This document shows, one piece after another, positions 1-9,442 of a DNA stretch of 64,000 nucleotides; positions within the stretch are counted from its first letter, which is position 1; every line of letters starts with the position of its first letter. The notes beneath the pieces were generated by a model. The model saw nothing but the letters and a program-made list of their open reading frames with translations. It made no database searches and was not told the DNA's origin. The stretch covers positions 4,622,501-4,686,500 of the forward strand of contig NZ_CP022372.1 of the NCBI RefSeq assembly GCF_002220095.1. Direction: 5' to 3'. Source of the DNA: Bosea sp. AS-1. GTDB lineage: Bacteria > Pseudomonadota > Alphaproteobacteria > Rhizobiales > Beijerinckiaceae. A program made the translations under genes and the position numbers.

Positions 1-891
1 GATGGCTTACGCCAGCAGGTCGGCGCCGGGCTGGAGCGCAATGTCCAGCAGACCACCGAAAGCCTCGGCAAGCTGCAGGAGCGGCTGGCGGTCATCGACA
101 GCGCCCAGAAGAACCTGACTGACCTCACCTCCGAGGTGGTGACGCTCAGGGACGTGCTCGCCAACAAGCAGGCGCGCGGTGCCTATGGCCAGGGCCGGAT
201 GGAGGCGATCATCCGCGACGGTCTGCCCGCCGCGTTCTTCGCCTTCCAGCCGCAATTGTCGAACGGCAAGCGGCCGGACTGCCTCGTCACGCTGCCCGGC
301 GACGGGCGCGGGCTCGTCATCGACGCCAAATTTCCGCTGGAGAGCTTCACGCTGCTGCGGGAGGCGCGCGGCGACGACGCGAAGAAGGCGGCCGGCCAGC
401 GCGTGCGCAACGATGTCGGCGTGCATGTGAAGGACATCGCCGAACGCTATTTCCTGCCCGGCGAGACACAGGACGTGGCCCTGCTCTTCGTGCCATCGGA
501 ATCGATCTATGCCGATCTGCACGAGCATTTCGACGATGTCGTGCAGCGGGCACACCGGGCGCGCATCATGATCGTCTCGCCCTCGCTGCTGGCGCTGGCG
601 ATCCAGCTCATGCAGTCGCTGGTGCGCGACGCGCGGATGCGCGAGGAGGCGCAGGTCATCCAGACCGAGGTCGGCAAGCTGCTCGACGACGTGCGCCGAC
701 TCGGCGAGCGCGTCGACAAACTCGACAATCATTTCCGGCAGGCGCAGGACGATGTCGGCCAGATCAAGACCTCGGCCGGCAAGGTCACCAGCCGCGCCGA
801 GAAGATCGGCGCGCTCGATTTCGACGACGAGAAGAGCGAGCCGAAATTGCCCTTCGCCAAGGGGCTGGAGCTGAAGGCTGCGGCGGAGTGA
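1..891 (+). CDS. rmuC: DNA recombination protein RmuC, 3' part (5' end outside window)
   Basis: The frame is open from base 1, so the N-terminus (normally a membrane anchor and long coiled coil) lies upstream of the window. The visible 296 codons begin with coiled-coil sequence rich in Gln, Glu and Leu, then the RmuC core with GAYGQGRMEAII and the nuclease-fold-like stretch VIDAKFPLESF (D and K in a PD-(D/E)XK-like arrangement). A second coiled coil (LLDDVRRLGERVDKLDNHF) precedes a charged tail. The family limits inversions and rearrangement in Escherichia coli; its biochemical activity is unsettled. The gene converges directly on the OsmC gene: its stop ends one base before the next stop begins. 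Confidence 0.93.
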   Translation, partial: DGLRQQVGAGLERNVQQTTESLGKLQERLAVIDSAQKNLTDLTSEVVTLRDVLANKQARGAYGQGRMEAIIRDGLPAAFFAFQPQLSNGKRPDCLVTLPGDGRGLVIDAKFPLESFTLLREARGDDAKKAAGQRVRNDVGVHVKDIAERYFLPGETQDVALLFVPSESIYADLHEHFDDVVQRAHRARIMIVSPSLLALAIQLMQSLVRDARMREEAQVIQTEVGKLLDDVRRLGERVDKLDNHFRQAQDDVGQIKTSAGKVTSRAEKIGALDFDDEKSEPKLPFAKGLELKAAAE

Positions 892-1401
892 TCAGCCGCG
901 GTTGAGCGCGGCTGAGAGCTCCGGCTTCACGTTCAGCGTCTGAAAGACCACGCAGTAGCGCTCGGTGAGCTTGAGCAGCGTGTCGAGCTTCTCCTGCGGC
1001 GCGTCGGTCTCGACATCGAAGGAGAGACGGATCGCCTTGAAGCCGACGGCGGCATCCTTGGCGACGCCGAGCGTACCGCGGAAGTCGAGATCGCCCTCGG
1101 CGCGGACAACACCCTTCTTCAGCTCGATCTCCAGCGCGGTCGCGACCGCCTTCAGCGTAACGCCGGCACAGGCGACCAGCGCCTCCAGCAGCATGTCGCC
1201 GGAGCAGAGCTCCGCCCCCGAACCGCCCGTAGCCGGATGCAGGCCAGCCAGCGCGATGGCGCGGCCGGTCTCGACCTTGCAGGCGATGTTCTGGTCGTCG
1301 AGCTCGCCACGGGCCTTGAGCGTGATGACCGCGGCGTCCGGGTTGCTGCGATACGCGTCCTTGAGCGGCGCCTGCAAGGCGCGCAGCGCGGTGATGTCCA
1401 T
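892..1401 (-). CDS. OsmC family peroxiredoxin-like protein
   Basis: This 169-residue protein has the OsmC/Ohr fold signature. The two conserved cysteines are Cys78 (in LVACAGVT) and Cys150 (in ERYCVVFQ), the expected catalytic pair for thiol-dependent reduction of organic hydroperoxides. Other features are a glycine-rich GGSGAELCSGDM segment and the C-terminal core beta strand. OsmC-like proteins are cytoplasmic, and many in this subgroup are not experimentally characterised, so the peroxide substrate is inferred. The ATG at 1401 follows a GAGAGGGT purine stretch. It is convergent with rmuC with no spacer and appears monocistronic. Confidence 0.85.
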   Translation of the reverse strand: MDITALRALQAPLKDAYRSNPDAAVITLKARGELDDQNIACKVETGRAIALAGLHPATGGSGAELCSGDMLLEALVACAGVTLKAVATALEIELKKGVVRAEGDLDFRGTLGVAKDAAVGFKAIRLSFDVETDAPQEKLDTLLKLTERYCVVFQTLNVKPELSAALNRG

Positions 1402-1490
1402 GGAACCGACCCTCTCGTTCGAGCGGCGAAAATCGCGTCTCGCGGCTGATAGGCCGAAGCCGCGGCCCGCGCCAGCCCCGCCGGCCGGTC

Positions 1491-2261
1491 TCAGGCCGCC
1501 GCTGCCGGTTGCTCCTGCTGCGGCACTTCCTCGCGCGAGCAGCGCTCCAGAGCATGGCGCAACTCGCGCCTCGCCGCCACGAAGGCAGCCGAGCGCCGGT
1601 CGCGCGGGCGCGGAAGCAGGTTGTCGAGGGCGTAACGGATGCGGCCGGTTCCGGGCTGCGTCACGACGATACGGTCGGCCAGCGCCACGGCTTCCTCAAC
1701 CTCCCGCGTCGCGAAGAGGATCGCGGTGCGGCTTTCGCGCACTAGCGCCAGCAGCAGGTCGTAGAGCATCGCCCGCAATGCCGGATCGAGCGTCGCAAAG
1801 GGCTCGTCCAGCAGGAGCAGTTTCGGCCGCGCCACAAGGACCCGCGCTATGGCAAGGCGCTGCTGCTGTTCGATGGAGAGCTCGTCCGGCCGGCATGCCG
1901 CATGGCCGGCAAGGCCCGCGCGCACCAGCGCATTCGCCACCAGCCCCTCGCGTTCGAAGGCCGAGCGATGCGGCAGGCCGAAGCCGAGGTTCTCCGAGAC
2001 GCTGAGCCAGGGGAAGAAAACAGGTTCGCGCGCGATGGTCCCGATGTCGGCCCGCGAGCCAGCAACGGCCGCGCCGCCGAAACGAATCGCGCCGAGACCG
2101 GATTCACCGTGGCTGGCGGCGAACCGCGACAGGGCGCTCTTGCCGGAACCGTCACGACCGAGCACGGCCACGACCTCACCCCGCGACACCTCGAGGTCGA
2201 TCGCCTTCAGGGCGAGCGTCTCGTCCGCGCAAATCTCGGAAATCTGATCGAAGCTCGACAT
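1491..2261 (-). CDS. Orphan ABC-transporter ATPase-like protein with altered catalytic motifs
   Basis: This 256-residue protein resembles the NrtD/SsuB/TauB type of ABC ATPase. The ATG at 2261 is chosen over upstream starts because an AGAGGGA ribosome-binding site lies just before it. Walker A (GRDGSGKS, residues 35-42) and Walker B (LLLLDEP, 148-154) are intact. The Q-loop position reads AREPVFFPWL with Arg78 where Gln is normal, the signature is LSIEQ (128-132) instead of LSGGQ, and the H-loop His is Arg186 (FATREVEEA). No permease or binding protein is adjacent. The C-terminus ends in a poly-Ala tail. It may bind ATP but hydrolyse poorly; the transport partner, if any, is unknown. Confidence 0.8.
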   Translation of the reverse strand: MSSFDQISEICADETLALKAIDLEVSRGEVVAVLGRDGSGKSALSRFAASHGESGLGAIRFGGAAVAGSRADIGTIAREPVFFPWLSVSENLGFGLPHRSAFEREGLVANALVRAGLAGHAACRPDELSIEQQQRLAIARVLVARPKLLLLDEPFATLDPALRAMLYDLLLALVRESRTAILFATREVEEAVALADRIVVTQPGTGRIRYALDNLLPRPRDRRSAAFVAARRELRHALERCSREEVPQQEQPAAAA

Positions 2262-2523
2262 CAAACGATCCCTCTGTCGACGATACGAGGGATCGAAGCA
2301 GCCTTGCTGCCTCTTCCCACGCTTTAGCTGCATTTGTTTCGCGCCCGCAAGCTGCTGGCTCAAATCGGCGCGTATCCGCTTATTAGGTCCACGCGTTCTG
2401 TATGTCAAACAGCAGATCGCAACCGGGATGGCTCAACTCCCCCCGAGCGCTGCCAATCTTTGACGTTTCCCGTGTCGATCCCCACCATGTTAGAAGCAGG
2501 CTCCACCGCGAGACCAAGCTGCC

Positions 2524-5334
2524 GTGTCAGCCGCCCCCGACAAGCCCGCCCTTCCCCTGACCGAAATGCTGCAGGATGCCGAAGCCGGCGTGGCCCGGCT
2601 GCTGGATTCGGGCCACCGGCGCGACAAGGCACAGAAGCGCCAGCTTCTCGTCGCAGCGCTCCGCCGACTGCTCGACGACGGGCAGGCCTCGGCACGCAGC
2701 ATTCTCGAAAACCAGCGCAGCGGGCTTGCCTGCGCGCGCCGGCTGTCCGCCGTGATGGATGCGGTCATCGTGGCGCTGCACAAAGCGGCGACCAGCTATT
2801 TCTACCCGGCCGACAACCCTTCGCAGTCCGAGCGCATCGCGGTGGTGGCCGTCGGGGGCTATGGCCGCGGCACGCTGGCGCCGGGCTCCGACGTCGACCT
2901 GCTCTTCCTGTTTCCGCACAAGCAGACCGCCTGGGGAGAGAGCGTGGTCGAGTCGATGCTCTATCCGCTCTGGGATCTGAAGCTGAAGACCGGCCACTCC
3001 GTCCGCTCGGTCGACGACTGCATCCGCGAAGCCCGCGCCGACATGACGATCCGCACGGCCCTGCTGGAGGCGCGCTTCCTGGCCGGCGACCGGGCGTTGT
3101 TCGACGAGATGGTCCGGCGCTTCGACGCGGAGGTGGTCGAAGGTACGGCGGCGGCCTTCACCGAAGCCAAGCTCGCCGAGCGCGAGACGCGCGTGCAGCG
3201 CGCCGGCGCGTCGCGCTATCTGGTCGAGCCCAATGTGAAGGACGGCAAGGGCGGGCTGCGCGACCTCAATACGTTGTTCTGGATCGCGAAATACGCCTAT
3301 CGCGTGCAGGATGTGCGCGACCTCGTCGCCGCCGGGCTGTTCGACAAGCAGGAACTGCAGATGTTCCAGCGCTCGGAGGATTTCCTGTGGCGGGTGCGCT
3401 GCTGGCTGCATTTCATCACCGGGCGTGCCGAGGAGCGCCTTTCCTTCGATCTGCAGCAGCAGGTCGCGGCAGCAATCGGCTTCGCGGGGCGCAGCGGCCA
3501 GGCGCCGGTGGAGCGCTTCATGAAGGCGTATTTCCTCGTCGCCAAGGATGTCGGCGATCTCACTGCCATCGTCTGCGCCGCGCTGGAGGCGCGCCAGCAG
3601 AAGCCGCGCGCCAGCCTGTCGCGCCTGCTCGGCTCCTTCGCCAAGCGCAAGCGGGTGCGCGCGCTCGGCCATACCGATTTCACCCTGAAGGGCCAGCGCC
3701 TGGCTGTCATCGACGACAGCGCCTTCGAGCGCGACCCGGTCAACCTGATCAGGCTCTACCAGATCGCCAGCCGCGAGGATCTCGCCATCCATCCGGATAC
3801 TAGCCGGCTGGTGACGCAGTCGCTGAAACTGGTCACGCCGGGCCTGCGGAACGACCCGGAGGCCAACCGCATCTTCATCGAGATTCTGACCGCGCGGCGC
3901 TCGCCGGAGGTGGTGCTGCGGCGGATGAACGAATCCGGGCTGCTCGGCCGGTTCATCCCGGATTTCGGCCGGGTCGTGGCGATGATGCAGTTCAACATGT
4001 ACCACCATTACACGGTGGACGAGCATCTGATCCGCGCCATCGGCGTGCTGGCCGAGATCGATGCCGGGGGCCTGGAAGCCGAGCACCCGCTCTCGAACGA
4101 GATCATGCCAAGCATCGCCAATCGGCGCGCGCTCTATGTCGCGTTGTTCCTGCACGACATCGCCAAGGGGCGGCCCGAGGACCATTCGATCGCGGGCGCG
4201 CGCATCGCCCGCAAGCTCGGCCCGCGCTTCGGGCTGACGCCGGGCCAGACGGAGACGGTCGCCTGGCTGGTCGAGCACCACCTCGACATGTCGACCATCG
4301 CCCAGAGCCGCGACCTCGGCGACCCGAAGACGATCGAGAGCTTCGCCGCCACGGTCCAGACGCTGGAGCGGCTGAAGCTGCTGCTGATCCTGACGGTCGC
4401 CGACATCAAGGCGGTCGGCCCCGGCGTCTGGAACGGCTGGAAGGGCCAGCTCCTGCGCACGCTCTACTACGAGACCGAGATCGTCCTCACCGGCGGCCAT
4501 TCGGCAGTCGAGCGCAAGGTCCGCATCGGCCAGAAGCAGGACGGCCTGCGCCAGCGCCTCGCCGATTGGGAAGAAGAGGAGCGCGAGGCCTATATCGCGC
4601 GCCATTATCCGGCCTATTGGATCAAGGTCGACCTCGGTGACCAGGAGCGGCATGCCCGCTTCCTGCGCCAGGCCGAGAAGGCCGGCCGTACCACCGCCAC
4701 CATGGTCGAGACCGACCAGTTCCGCGGCGTGACCGAGCTCACCGTGCTCGCGCCCGACCATCCGCGGCTGCTCGCCATCGTCACCGGCGCCTGTGCGGCG
4801 GCGGGCGGCAACATCGTCGACGCGCAGATCTTCACCACCAGCGACGGGCTCGCGCTCGACACGATCTCGGTCTCGCGCGCCTTCGAGCGGGACGATGACG
4901 AGTTGCGCCGGGCCGAACGCATCGCCGCCGCGATCGAGCGGGCGCTGAAGGGCGAGATCAAGATCGCGGATCTGGTGGCGCAGCGGCGCGCGCCCCCGCC
5001 GCGCGGCCAGACCTTCCAGCTCGCGCCGGAGATCGTCATCGACAACGTGCTCTCGACCCGCCACACGGTTCTGGAGGTGTCCGGACTCGACCGGCCGGGC
5101 CTGCTCTACGACCTCACCACCGCGATCGGGAAGCTCAACCTGAACATCGCCTCGGCGCATATCGCGACCTTCGGCGAGAAGGCGGTCGACGTTTTCTATG
5201 TCACCGACCTGACCCATGCGAAGATCACCTCGACGGCGCGCCAGCTCACCATCCGCAAGGCCCTGCTCGAGGTCTTCGAGTTCGAGGGCGCCAAGGCGGC
5301 CTCGAACCGGACGAAAGTCCCGGCGCGTGCTTGA
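2524..5334 (+). CDS. glnD: Bifunctional uridylyltransferase/uridylyl-removing enzyme GlnD
   Basis: GlnD senses glutamine and reversibly uridylylates PII signalling proteins, controlling nitrogen assimilation. The 936-residue length is typical. The nucleotidyltransferase motif GGYGRGTLAPGSDVDLL lies at residues 111-127 (the G-S-D-x-D catalytic signature). An HD phosphohydrolase domain with ALFLHDIAKG is around residue 544, and two C-terminal ACT domains follow: one around residue 738 (LTVLAPDHPRLLAIV) and one around 852 (LEVSGLDRPGLLYDL). A GTG codon at 2524 gives the start matching the family N-terminus. A 262-base intergenic region separates it from the divergent ABC ATPase. grpE follows 117 bases downstream. 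Confidence 0.96.
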   Translation: MSAAPDKPALPLTEMLQDAEAGVARLLDSGHRRDKAQKRQLLVAALRRLLDDGQASARSILENQRSGLACARRLSAVMDAVIVALHKAATSYFYPADNPSQSERIAVVAVGGYGRGTLAPGSDVDLLFLFPHKQTAWGESVVESMLYPLWDLKLKTGHSVRSVDDCIREARADMTIRTALLEARFLAGDRALFDEMVRRFDAEVVEGTAAAFTEAKLAERETRVQRAGASRYLVEPNVKDGKGGLRDLNTLFWIAKYAYRVQDVRDLVAAGLFDKQELQMFQRSEDFLWRVRCWLHFITGRAEERLSFDLQQQVAAAIGFAGRSGQAPVERFMKAYFLVAKDVGDLTAIVCAALEARQQKPRASLSRLLGSFAKRKRVRALGHTDFTLKGQRLAVIDDSAFERDPVNLIRLYQIASREDLAIHPDTSRLVTQSLKLVTPGLRNDPEANRIFIEILTARRSPEVVLRRMNESGLLGRFIPDFGRVVAMMQFNMYHHYTVDEHLIRAIGVLAEIDAGGLEAEHPLSNEIMPSIANRRALYVALFLHDIAKGRPEDHSIAGARIARKLGPRFGLTPGQTETVAWLVEHHLDMSTIAQSRDLGDPKTIESFAATVQTLERLKLLLILTVADIKAVGPGVWNGWKGQLLRTLYYETEIVLTGGHSAVERKVRIGQKQDGLRQRLADWEEEEREAYIARHYPAYWIKVDLGDQERHARFLRQAEKAGRTTATMVETDQFRGVTELTVLAPDHPRLLAIVTGACAAAGGNIVDAQIFTTSDGLALDTISVSRAFERDDDELRRAERIAAAIERALKGEIKIADLVAQRRAPPPRGQTFQLAPEIVIDNVLSTRHTVLEVSGLDRPGLLYDLTTAIGKLNLNIASAHIATFGEKAVDVFYVTDLTHAKITSTARQLTIRKALLEVFEFEGAKAASNRTKVPARA

Positions 5335-5451
5335 TTTAGGGCGCCATAAGCCCGATATCGGCTGCGAACGCAGCCGCGCCCCCGGGCAATGTTCCACGAC
5401 GCCCGGCCATGTCCGGCGCGGCGGGCCAGATGAAGGGAATTGGAAGACGCG

Positions 5452-6069
5452 ATGACGCAGAACCCTGCGACGGAAGACCCGAACCTCGAAGCCGCAGCCA
5501 ACGCTCCTGAGCAGGCTCAGGCTACCGAAGGAGGCAGCGAGGCCCGGATCACGGCGCTTCAGGCCGAGCGCGACGACCTCAAGGACAAGCTGCTGCGCAC
5601 CCTCGCCGAGATGGAGAACCTGCGCCGGCGCACCGAGCGCGAGATTTCCGATGCGAAGGCCTATGCCGTGACCAGCTTTGCGCGTGACCTGCTCGGCTCC
5701 TCGGACAATCTGCGCCGGGCGCTGGAAAGCGTTCCGGACGCGGCCCGCAACGCCGCCGACGCAACGCTGAAGGCGCTGTATGACGGCGTCGAGCTGACCG
5801 AGCGCGAACTGCTCAAGACCCTGGAGCGTCATGGCGTCCGCCGGGTCGATCCCCAGGGCGAGAAATTCGATCCGAACCTGCACCAGGCGATGTTCGAGGC
5901 GCCCGACGCGGCCATCGCCAAGGGGCTCGTCTCCAAAGTCGTCCAGATCGGCTACAAGATCGGCGAGCGCGTGCTGCGCCCGGCCCTCGTCGGCGTCTCC
6001 TCCGGTGCGCCGAAGGCGGCCGAGCCCCCGGCGGGCGAGACCGGCGGCGACGAGCCCAAGCATCACTAG
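5452..6069 (+). CDS. grpE: Nucleotide exchange factor GrpE
   Basis: GrpE releases ADP from DnaK and so drives the Hsp70 cycle. The 205-residue protein has an acidic, disordered N-terminus, a long coiled coil ([19 protein letters not shown] onward, with [11 protein letters not shown]) and the C-terminal beta wing containing [11 protein letters not shown]. The ATG at 5452 is preferred over an in-frame TTG at 5440 because GGAAG sits about six bases before the ATG. The terminal Pro/Gly/Glu tail is variable in the family. dnaK and dnaJ are not adjacent. The next gene starts 31 bases downstream on the same strand. Confidence 0.95.
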   Translation: MTQNPATEDPNLEAAANAPEQAQATEGGSEARITALQAERDDLKDKLLRTLAEMENLRRRTEREISDAKAYAVTSFARDLLGSSDNLRRALESVPDAARNAADATLKALYDGVELTERELLKTLERHGVRRVDPQGEKFDPNLHQAMFEAPDAAIAKGLVSKVVQIGYKIGERVLRPALVGVSSGAPKAAEPPAGETGGDEPKHH

Positions 6070-6100
6070 CCAATCGCCATTGTCGGAAGGCCGCTGATCG

Positions 6101-6721
6101 ATGTTCGAGGGCGCCGGCGTCGCCATCTTCGCGCTGACCGGAGCCCTCGTCGCAGCCCGAAAGGGCATGGATCCGTTCGGCTTCATCCTGCTGGCGACCG
6201 TCACCGGCGTCGGCGGCGGGACGCTGCGGGAGCTGCTGCTCGGGCACAGTGCCTTCTGGGTGCGCGATCCCACCGACGTCGTCATCTGCACCGTGGTCGC
6301 GCTCGGCGGCTGGGTGCTGGCCTATCTCCGGCCGGGCGTGCTCGAAGGCTGGAGCGGGCGGCGCCTGCTGCTTTGGGCCGATGCGGCTGGCCTCTCCCTC
6401 TTCGCCGTCATCGGCACGCTGAGGGGCCTCGATTCCGGCGCCCCGGTGATGTCGGCGGTCGCGCTCGGCGCGATGACCGCGACCTTCGGCGGCATCCTGC
6501 GCGACATCCTCGCCGGTGACCGGCCGATGGTGCTATGGAGCCGCGAATTCTACGTCACCGCCGCGACGGCCGGCGCCGCGACCACCGCCTTGCTGGTCGG
6601 GCTCGGCCTCACCGGCCTCATCGTCATGCTCGGCGGCGTCGCGGTGGGGTTCGGGTTGAGGGCCGGCTCGCTCCTGTTCGGCTGGTCGTTCCCGCGACTG
6701 CCGGGAAAAGCGGCCGACTAG
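6101..6721 (+). CDS. UPF0126 / trimeric intracellular cation channel family membrane protein
   Basis: This is a 206-residue integral inner-membrane protein with about seven hydrophobic segments and an internal two-fold repeat. Each half carries a Gly-rich motif followed by Arg-Glu or Arg-Asp: GVGGGTLRELLLG near residue 40 and ATFGGILRDILAG near residue 130. These are hallmarks of the YicG/YadS family, whose structures resemble TRIC potassium channels. Ion selectivity is not predictable here. It lies 31 bases after grpE and converges with alkB, leaving one base between the stop codons. Confidence 0.85.
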   Translation: MFEGAGVAIFALTGALVAARKGMDPFGFILLATVTGVGGGTLRELLLGHSAFWVRDPTDVVICTVVALGGWVLAYLRPGVLEGWSGRRLLLWADAAGLSLFAVIGTLRGLDSGAPVMSAVALGAMTATFGGILRDILAGDRPMVLWSREFYVTAATAGAATTALLVGLGLTGLIVMLGGVAVGFGLRAGSLLFGWSFPRLPGKAAD

Positions 6722-6722
6722 C

Positions 6723-7343
6723 TCAATCCGGCTTGGTCACACGCCGCAGCGTCAGGTTGATGCGGCCACCTTCGGGCAGCAGCGTCGAGGAACCCGACAG
6801 GATGCGGTCGATGCCGTGATAGGCCAGCCGCGCCTCGCCGCCGAACAGCAACACATCGCCGGAAGCGAGCTTCAGCGACGTCGTCTTGCCACCGCGCGTC
6901 GTGCCGCCGATCCGGAAGAGCGCGGCATCACCAAGCGAGATCGAGAGAACGGGTGCCTCGAAATCCTGCTCGTCGCGGTCCTGATGCAGGCCCATCTTCG
7001 TGCCGGCCGCGTAGTAGTTGACGAGGCAGGCCTCGGGCGGATGCGGATAGCCGGAGAGTTCCTCCCACAGCGCCAGGAGCGGCGCGGGCAGGAGCGGCCA
7101 GGGCTCCTTCGTCTCGGGATGGAGCGGCTGGTAGCGATAGCCACTCTCGTCCGAGACCCAGCCAAGCGGGCCGCAATTCGTCATCCTGACCGAGAAGGGC
7201 TTGCCCGTCTTCGGCATGCGCGGCTGGAAGAACGGCGCCCGGCGCGCGACCGCGCGCAGCTCGGCCAGAAGCGCGCCCTGCTCGGCGGCCGAAAGCCGGC
7301 CCGGCCAGTGGAAGACGCCCGGAGCGACGACGAGGCGCGTCAT
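6723..7343 (-). CDS. alkB: Alpha-ketoglutarate-dependent dioxygenase AlkB
   Basis: AlkB oxidatively removes alkyl lesions such as 1-methyladenine and 3-methylcytosine from DNA or RNA, using Fe(II) and 2-oxoglutarate. The 206-residue protein has the iron triad His120, Asp122 (MGLHQDRDE) and His176 (LAYHGIDRI). The 2-oxoglutarate-binding arginines are Arg194 and Arg200 in GGRINLTLRR. It also has VNYYAAGTKMG and the YRYQPLHP nucleotide-lid region. The length is near the E. coli enzyme (216). dapB lies upstream on the same strand; co-transcription is possible, but the 21-base gap and unrelated functions make it uncertain. Confidence 0.93.
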   Translation of the reverse strand: MTRLVVAPGVFHWPGRLSAAEQGALLAELRAVARRAPFFQPRMPKTGKPFSVRMTNCGPLGWVSDESGYRYQPLHPETKEPWPLLPAPLLALWEELSGYPHPPEACLVNYYAAGTKMGLHQDRDEQDFEAPVLSISLGDAALFRIGGTTRGGKTTSLKLASGDVLLFGGEARLAYHGIDRILSGSSTLLPEGGRINLTLRRVTKPD

Positions 7344-7364
7344 GGCTGTGTCCGCTTTCCTCGC

Positions 7365-8180
7365 CTAGAGCGCGTCGAGGCCGAGCACATCGGCCATCGA
7401 ATAGAGTCCCGGCGCCCTGCCCCGGCCCCAGAGCACCGCCCTGATGGCGCCCTGCGCGAAGAGACTGCGGTCCTCCGCGACATGGGCGAGCTCCAGCCGT
7501 TCGCCAGCGCCGGCGAAGATGACCTTGTGATCGCCGACCACGGTGCCGCCGCGCAGCGCCGCGAAGCCGATCGTGCCCGGGGCGCGCGCGCCGGTGATGC
7601 CGTCGCGCCCGGCAACACGTTGCTCGGCCAGCTCGACGGCGCGTCCTTCGGCGGCCGCCTCGCCGAGCAGAACGGCGGTGCCCGAGGGGGCATCGACCTT
7701 CATGCGGTGATGCATCTCGACGATCTCGATGTCCCAATCGGTGCCGAGCGTGGCGGCAACCTTGCGGACGAGGGCCGCGAGCAAATTGACGCCAAGGCTC
7801 ATATTGCCGGAGCGGATGATCGGGATGCGCCGTGCCGTCTCGGCCAGCGCCTGCAGGTGAGACGGTTCCAACCCGGTGGTGCCGACGACATGGAGGATAC
7901 CGGCCTCGGCTGCGAGGCCGGCGAAAGCGACGGTCGCCTCGGGCGAGGTGAAATCCAGCACCGCATCGGCCATTGCGAAAGCCGCGGCAGGATCGCCGGT
8001 CACCGTCACGCCGAGTAGCGGCAGGCCGGCGAGCGGACCGGCATCGGCCCCGAGGGCCGGGGAGCCCGGGCGCTCCACGGCCGCGACGAGCCGGCAGCCC
8101 TGCGCCTGGTCGATCGCCTTGATCAGCATGCGGCCCATGCGCCCTGCGGCACCGACGACGACGAGACGCATGTCACTCAT
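7365..8180 (-). CDS. dapB: 4-hydroxy-tetrahydrodipicolinate reductase DapB
   Basis: DapB catalyses the NAD(P)H-dependent reduction step of the diaminopimelate/lysine pathway. The 271-residue protein starts at the ATG at 8180, giving the family N-terminus [16 protein letters not shown] with the nucleotide-binding GAAGRMG at residues 10-16. The catalytic region [15 protein letters not shown] carries the conserved His and Lys and the substrate-binding [12 protein letters not shown] and [10 protein letters not shown] are also typical. Upstream in-frame codons would add 27 unconserved residues and are rejected. A terminator-like hairpin for the neighbouring Tim44-domain gene lies just upstream. 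Confidence 0.95.
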   Translation of the reverse strand: MSDMRLVVVGAAGRMGRMLIKAIDQAQGCRLVAAVERPGSPALGADAGPLAGLPLLGVTVTGDPAAAFAMADAVLDFTSPEATVAFAGLAAEAGILHVVGTTGLEPSHLQALAETARRIPIIRSGNMSLGVNLLAALVRKVAATLGTDWDIEIVEMHHRMKVDAPSGTAVLLGEAAAEGRAVELAEQRVAGRDGITGARAPGTIGFAALRGGTVVGDHKVIFAGAGERLELAHVAEDRSLFAQGAIRAVLWGRGRAPGLYSMADVLGLDAL

Positions 8181-8290
8181 GGGCAGGCTCCGAAACAGCT
8201 TCCGGCCGGAAGCGGGATGTAGACAAATCCCGCTATAAGCCGGTTCGGCGAGCCGCGACACCCGAAACCGCGCGAGAGGGAGCGCATACG

Positions 8291-8316
8291 AAAAACGGCC
8301 GGGTCACCCCGGCCGT
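8291..8316 (-). terminator. Rho-independent terminator of the Tim44-domain gene
   Basis: A perfect nine-base stem (ACGGCCGGG pairing with CCCGGCCGT, 8295-8303 and 8308-8316) encloses a four-base loop. Read on the minus strand it is followed by TTTT. It lies 32 bases past the stop of the gene ending at 8349. Confidence 0.8.
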
Positions 8317-8348
8317 CGCTGGATATCTGCGCTGGGCAATGCCCGCGT

Positions 8349-9335
8349 TCAGGCTGCCTGCTGGATGCCCGAGAGCTTCCACTCGCCGCCGCGCTCGCGC
8401 TGGAAGGTCCAGAACTCCCTGACCTCCTGCGGTGCGGTCGCATTGCCGTCGACGACGCGGCCGCTCTTGCGGTCATAGAGCGCGTTGATCAGGCTGAAGC
8501 GCATGGAGACCGTGGCGTAGTCGGTCGTGCCCTCGCGCCAGGCTTCCGACAGGTCGCCCTGCAGCAGCTTGACGTCGGTGACGCGGTCGGCGACCCCACG
8601 ACGGGCGTTCTCGGTCAGATCCTCGTCGAAATAGCCGAACATCTCCGGCGTGACGCGCTGGCGCAGGCCGGCCTCGTCCTCATTCGAATAGGCGGTGTTG
8701 ATCTCGCCGAGCAGGCGCTCGAAGGCGTTGAAGTCCGCGCCGTCGAGCTGGATCGGGGTGGACGCCGGCTGGGCCGCGCCACCGCCGAACCCGCCCATCC
8801 GCGCAGCAGCGGGCTGGGGCGCGTCGGGCCGCGCCCCCTGCGTCTCGCGGGCATAGGGCGCACCGGCACCAGCGAGCTGAGGCTCGGTGCGGCGGCGGAA
8901 GAAGCGGATAGCCAGCATGACGATGCCGACGATCAGGCCGATCTGCAGCAGGAAGCCGAGCAGGCCGCCGAGCGAGGCCAGGCCGCCGAAGAAGCCCGAG
9001 CCCGAGAGCAGACCGAACAGGCCCGCGCCGAGCAGGCCCGCGCCGATGCCCATCATCATGTTGCGGGCGAAGGACGGGCGCGCGGCCTGAGCGGCAGCGC
9101 CAGCGCCCATGCCCGGATTGGCATAAGAGGACGACGGAGCGGTGCTGCGCTGGAATGGCTGCGCGCCGCCGGGAATCGTATTGGTCGGCGCCGGGGCGCT
9201 GTTCGAATACCCTCCGCGGCTGCCCATGCTACGGCCGCCGCCGGGGCGCGCTTCCGCGGCCAGCGGTACCAGCATCAGGGCTCCAACGACCAGGGCGACG
9301 GCACGTCCGTGACGGGCGAGCGAGATCAGAGACAT
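8349..9335 (-). CDS. Tim44-domain membrane protein
   Basis: This 328-residue protein starts at the ATG at 9335, preceded by GGGAGGAA. A signal peptide or anchor (SLISLARHGRAVALVVGA) is followed by a Gly/Pro/Asn-rich low-complexity stretch. A glycine-rich hydrophobic pair of segments follows (GAGLLGAGLFGLL and GLLGFLLQIGLIVGIVMLAIRFF). The C-terminal Tim44-like domain (from about residue 195) contains FNAFERLLGEINTAYSNED and ends with FWTFQRERGGEWKLSGI. In mitochondria Tim44 tethers mtHsp70 to the import channel. The bacterial relatives are membrane proteins of unclear role. It is monocistronic, with its own terminator downstream. Confidence 0.85.
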   Translation of the reverse strand: MSLISLARHGRAVALVVGALMLVPLAAEARPGGGRSMGSRGGYSNSAPAPTNTIPGGAQPFQRSTAPSSSYANPGMGAGAAAQAARPSFARNMMMGIGAGLLGAGLFGLLSGSGFFGGLASLGGLLGFLLQIGLIVGIVMLAIRFFRRRTEPQLAGAGAPYARETQGARPDAPQPAAARMGGFGGGAAQPASTPIQLDGADFNAFERLLGEINTAYSNEDEAGLRQRVTPEMFGYFDEDLTENARRGVADRVTDVKLLQGDLSEAWREGTTDYATVSMRFSLINALYDRKSGRVVDGNATAPQEVREFWTFQRERGGEWKLSGIQQAA

Positions 9336-9422
9336 TGTTCCTCCCGGAGCCCCCATGGGCTCAACCTCCGGCAATATGGGAGAGGACAAGGCCGGCCGCA
9401 AGGCGGGCATTTGTTAACCGGC

Positions 9423-9442
9423 TGAAATATCTCACTATTTCA
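9423..9442. promoter_or_regulatory. Inverted repeat in AT-rich divergent promoter region
   Basis: The arms TGAAAT and ATTTCA form a perfect six-base inverted repeat with an eight-base spacer, in an unusually AT-rich stretch between the Tim44-domain gene and the small secreted protein gene. It could be a regulator site or part of the promoters; no partner is recognised. Confidence 0.3.

Noticed and set aside
2527..6291. Minus-strand open frame of about 1250 codons across glnD and grpE
   Set aside because: It is antisense to two conserved genes and its composition is that of a GC-rich third-position shadow; no domain and no start signal.
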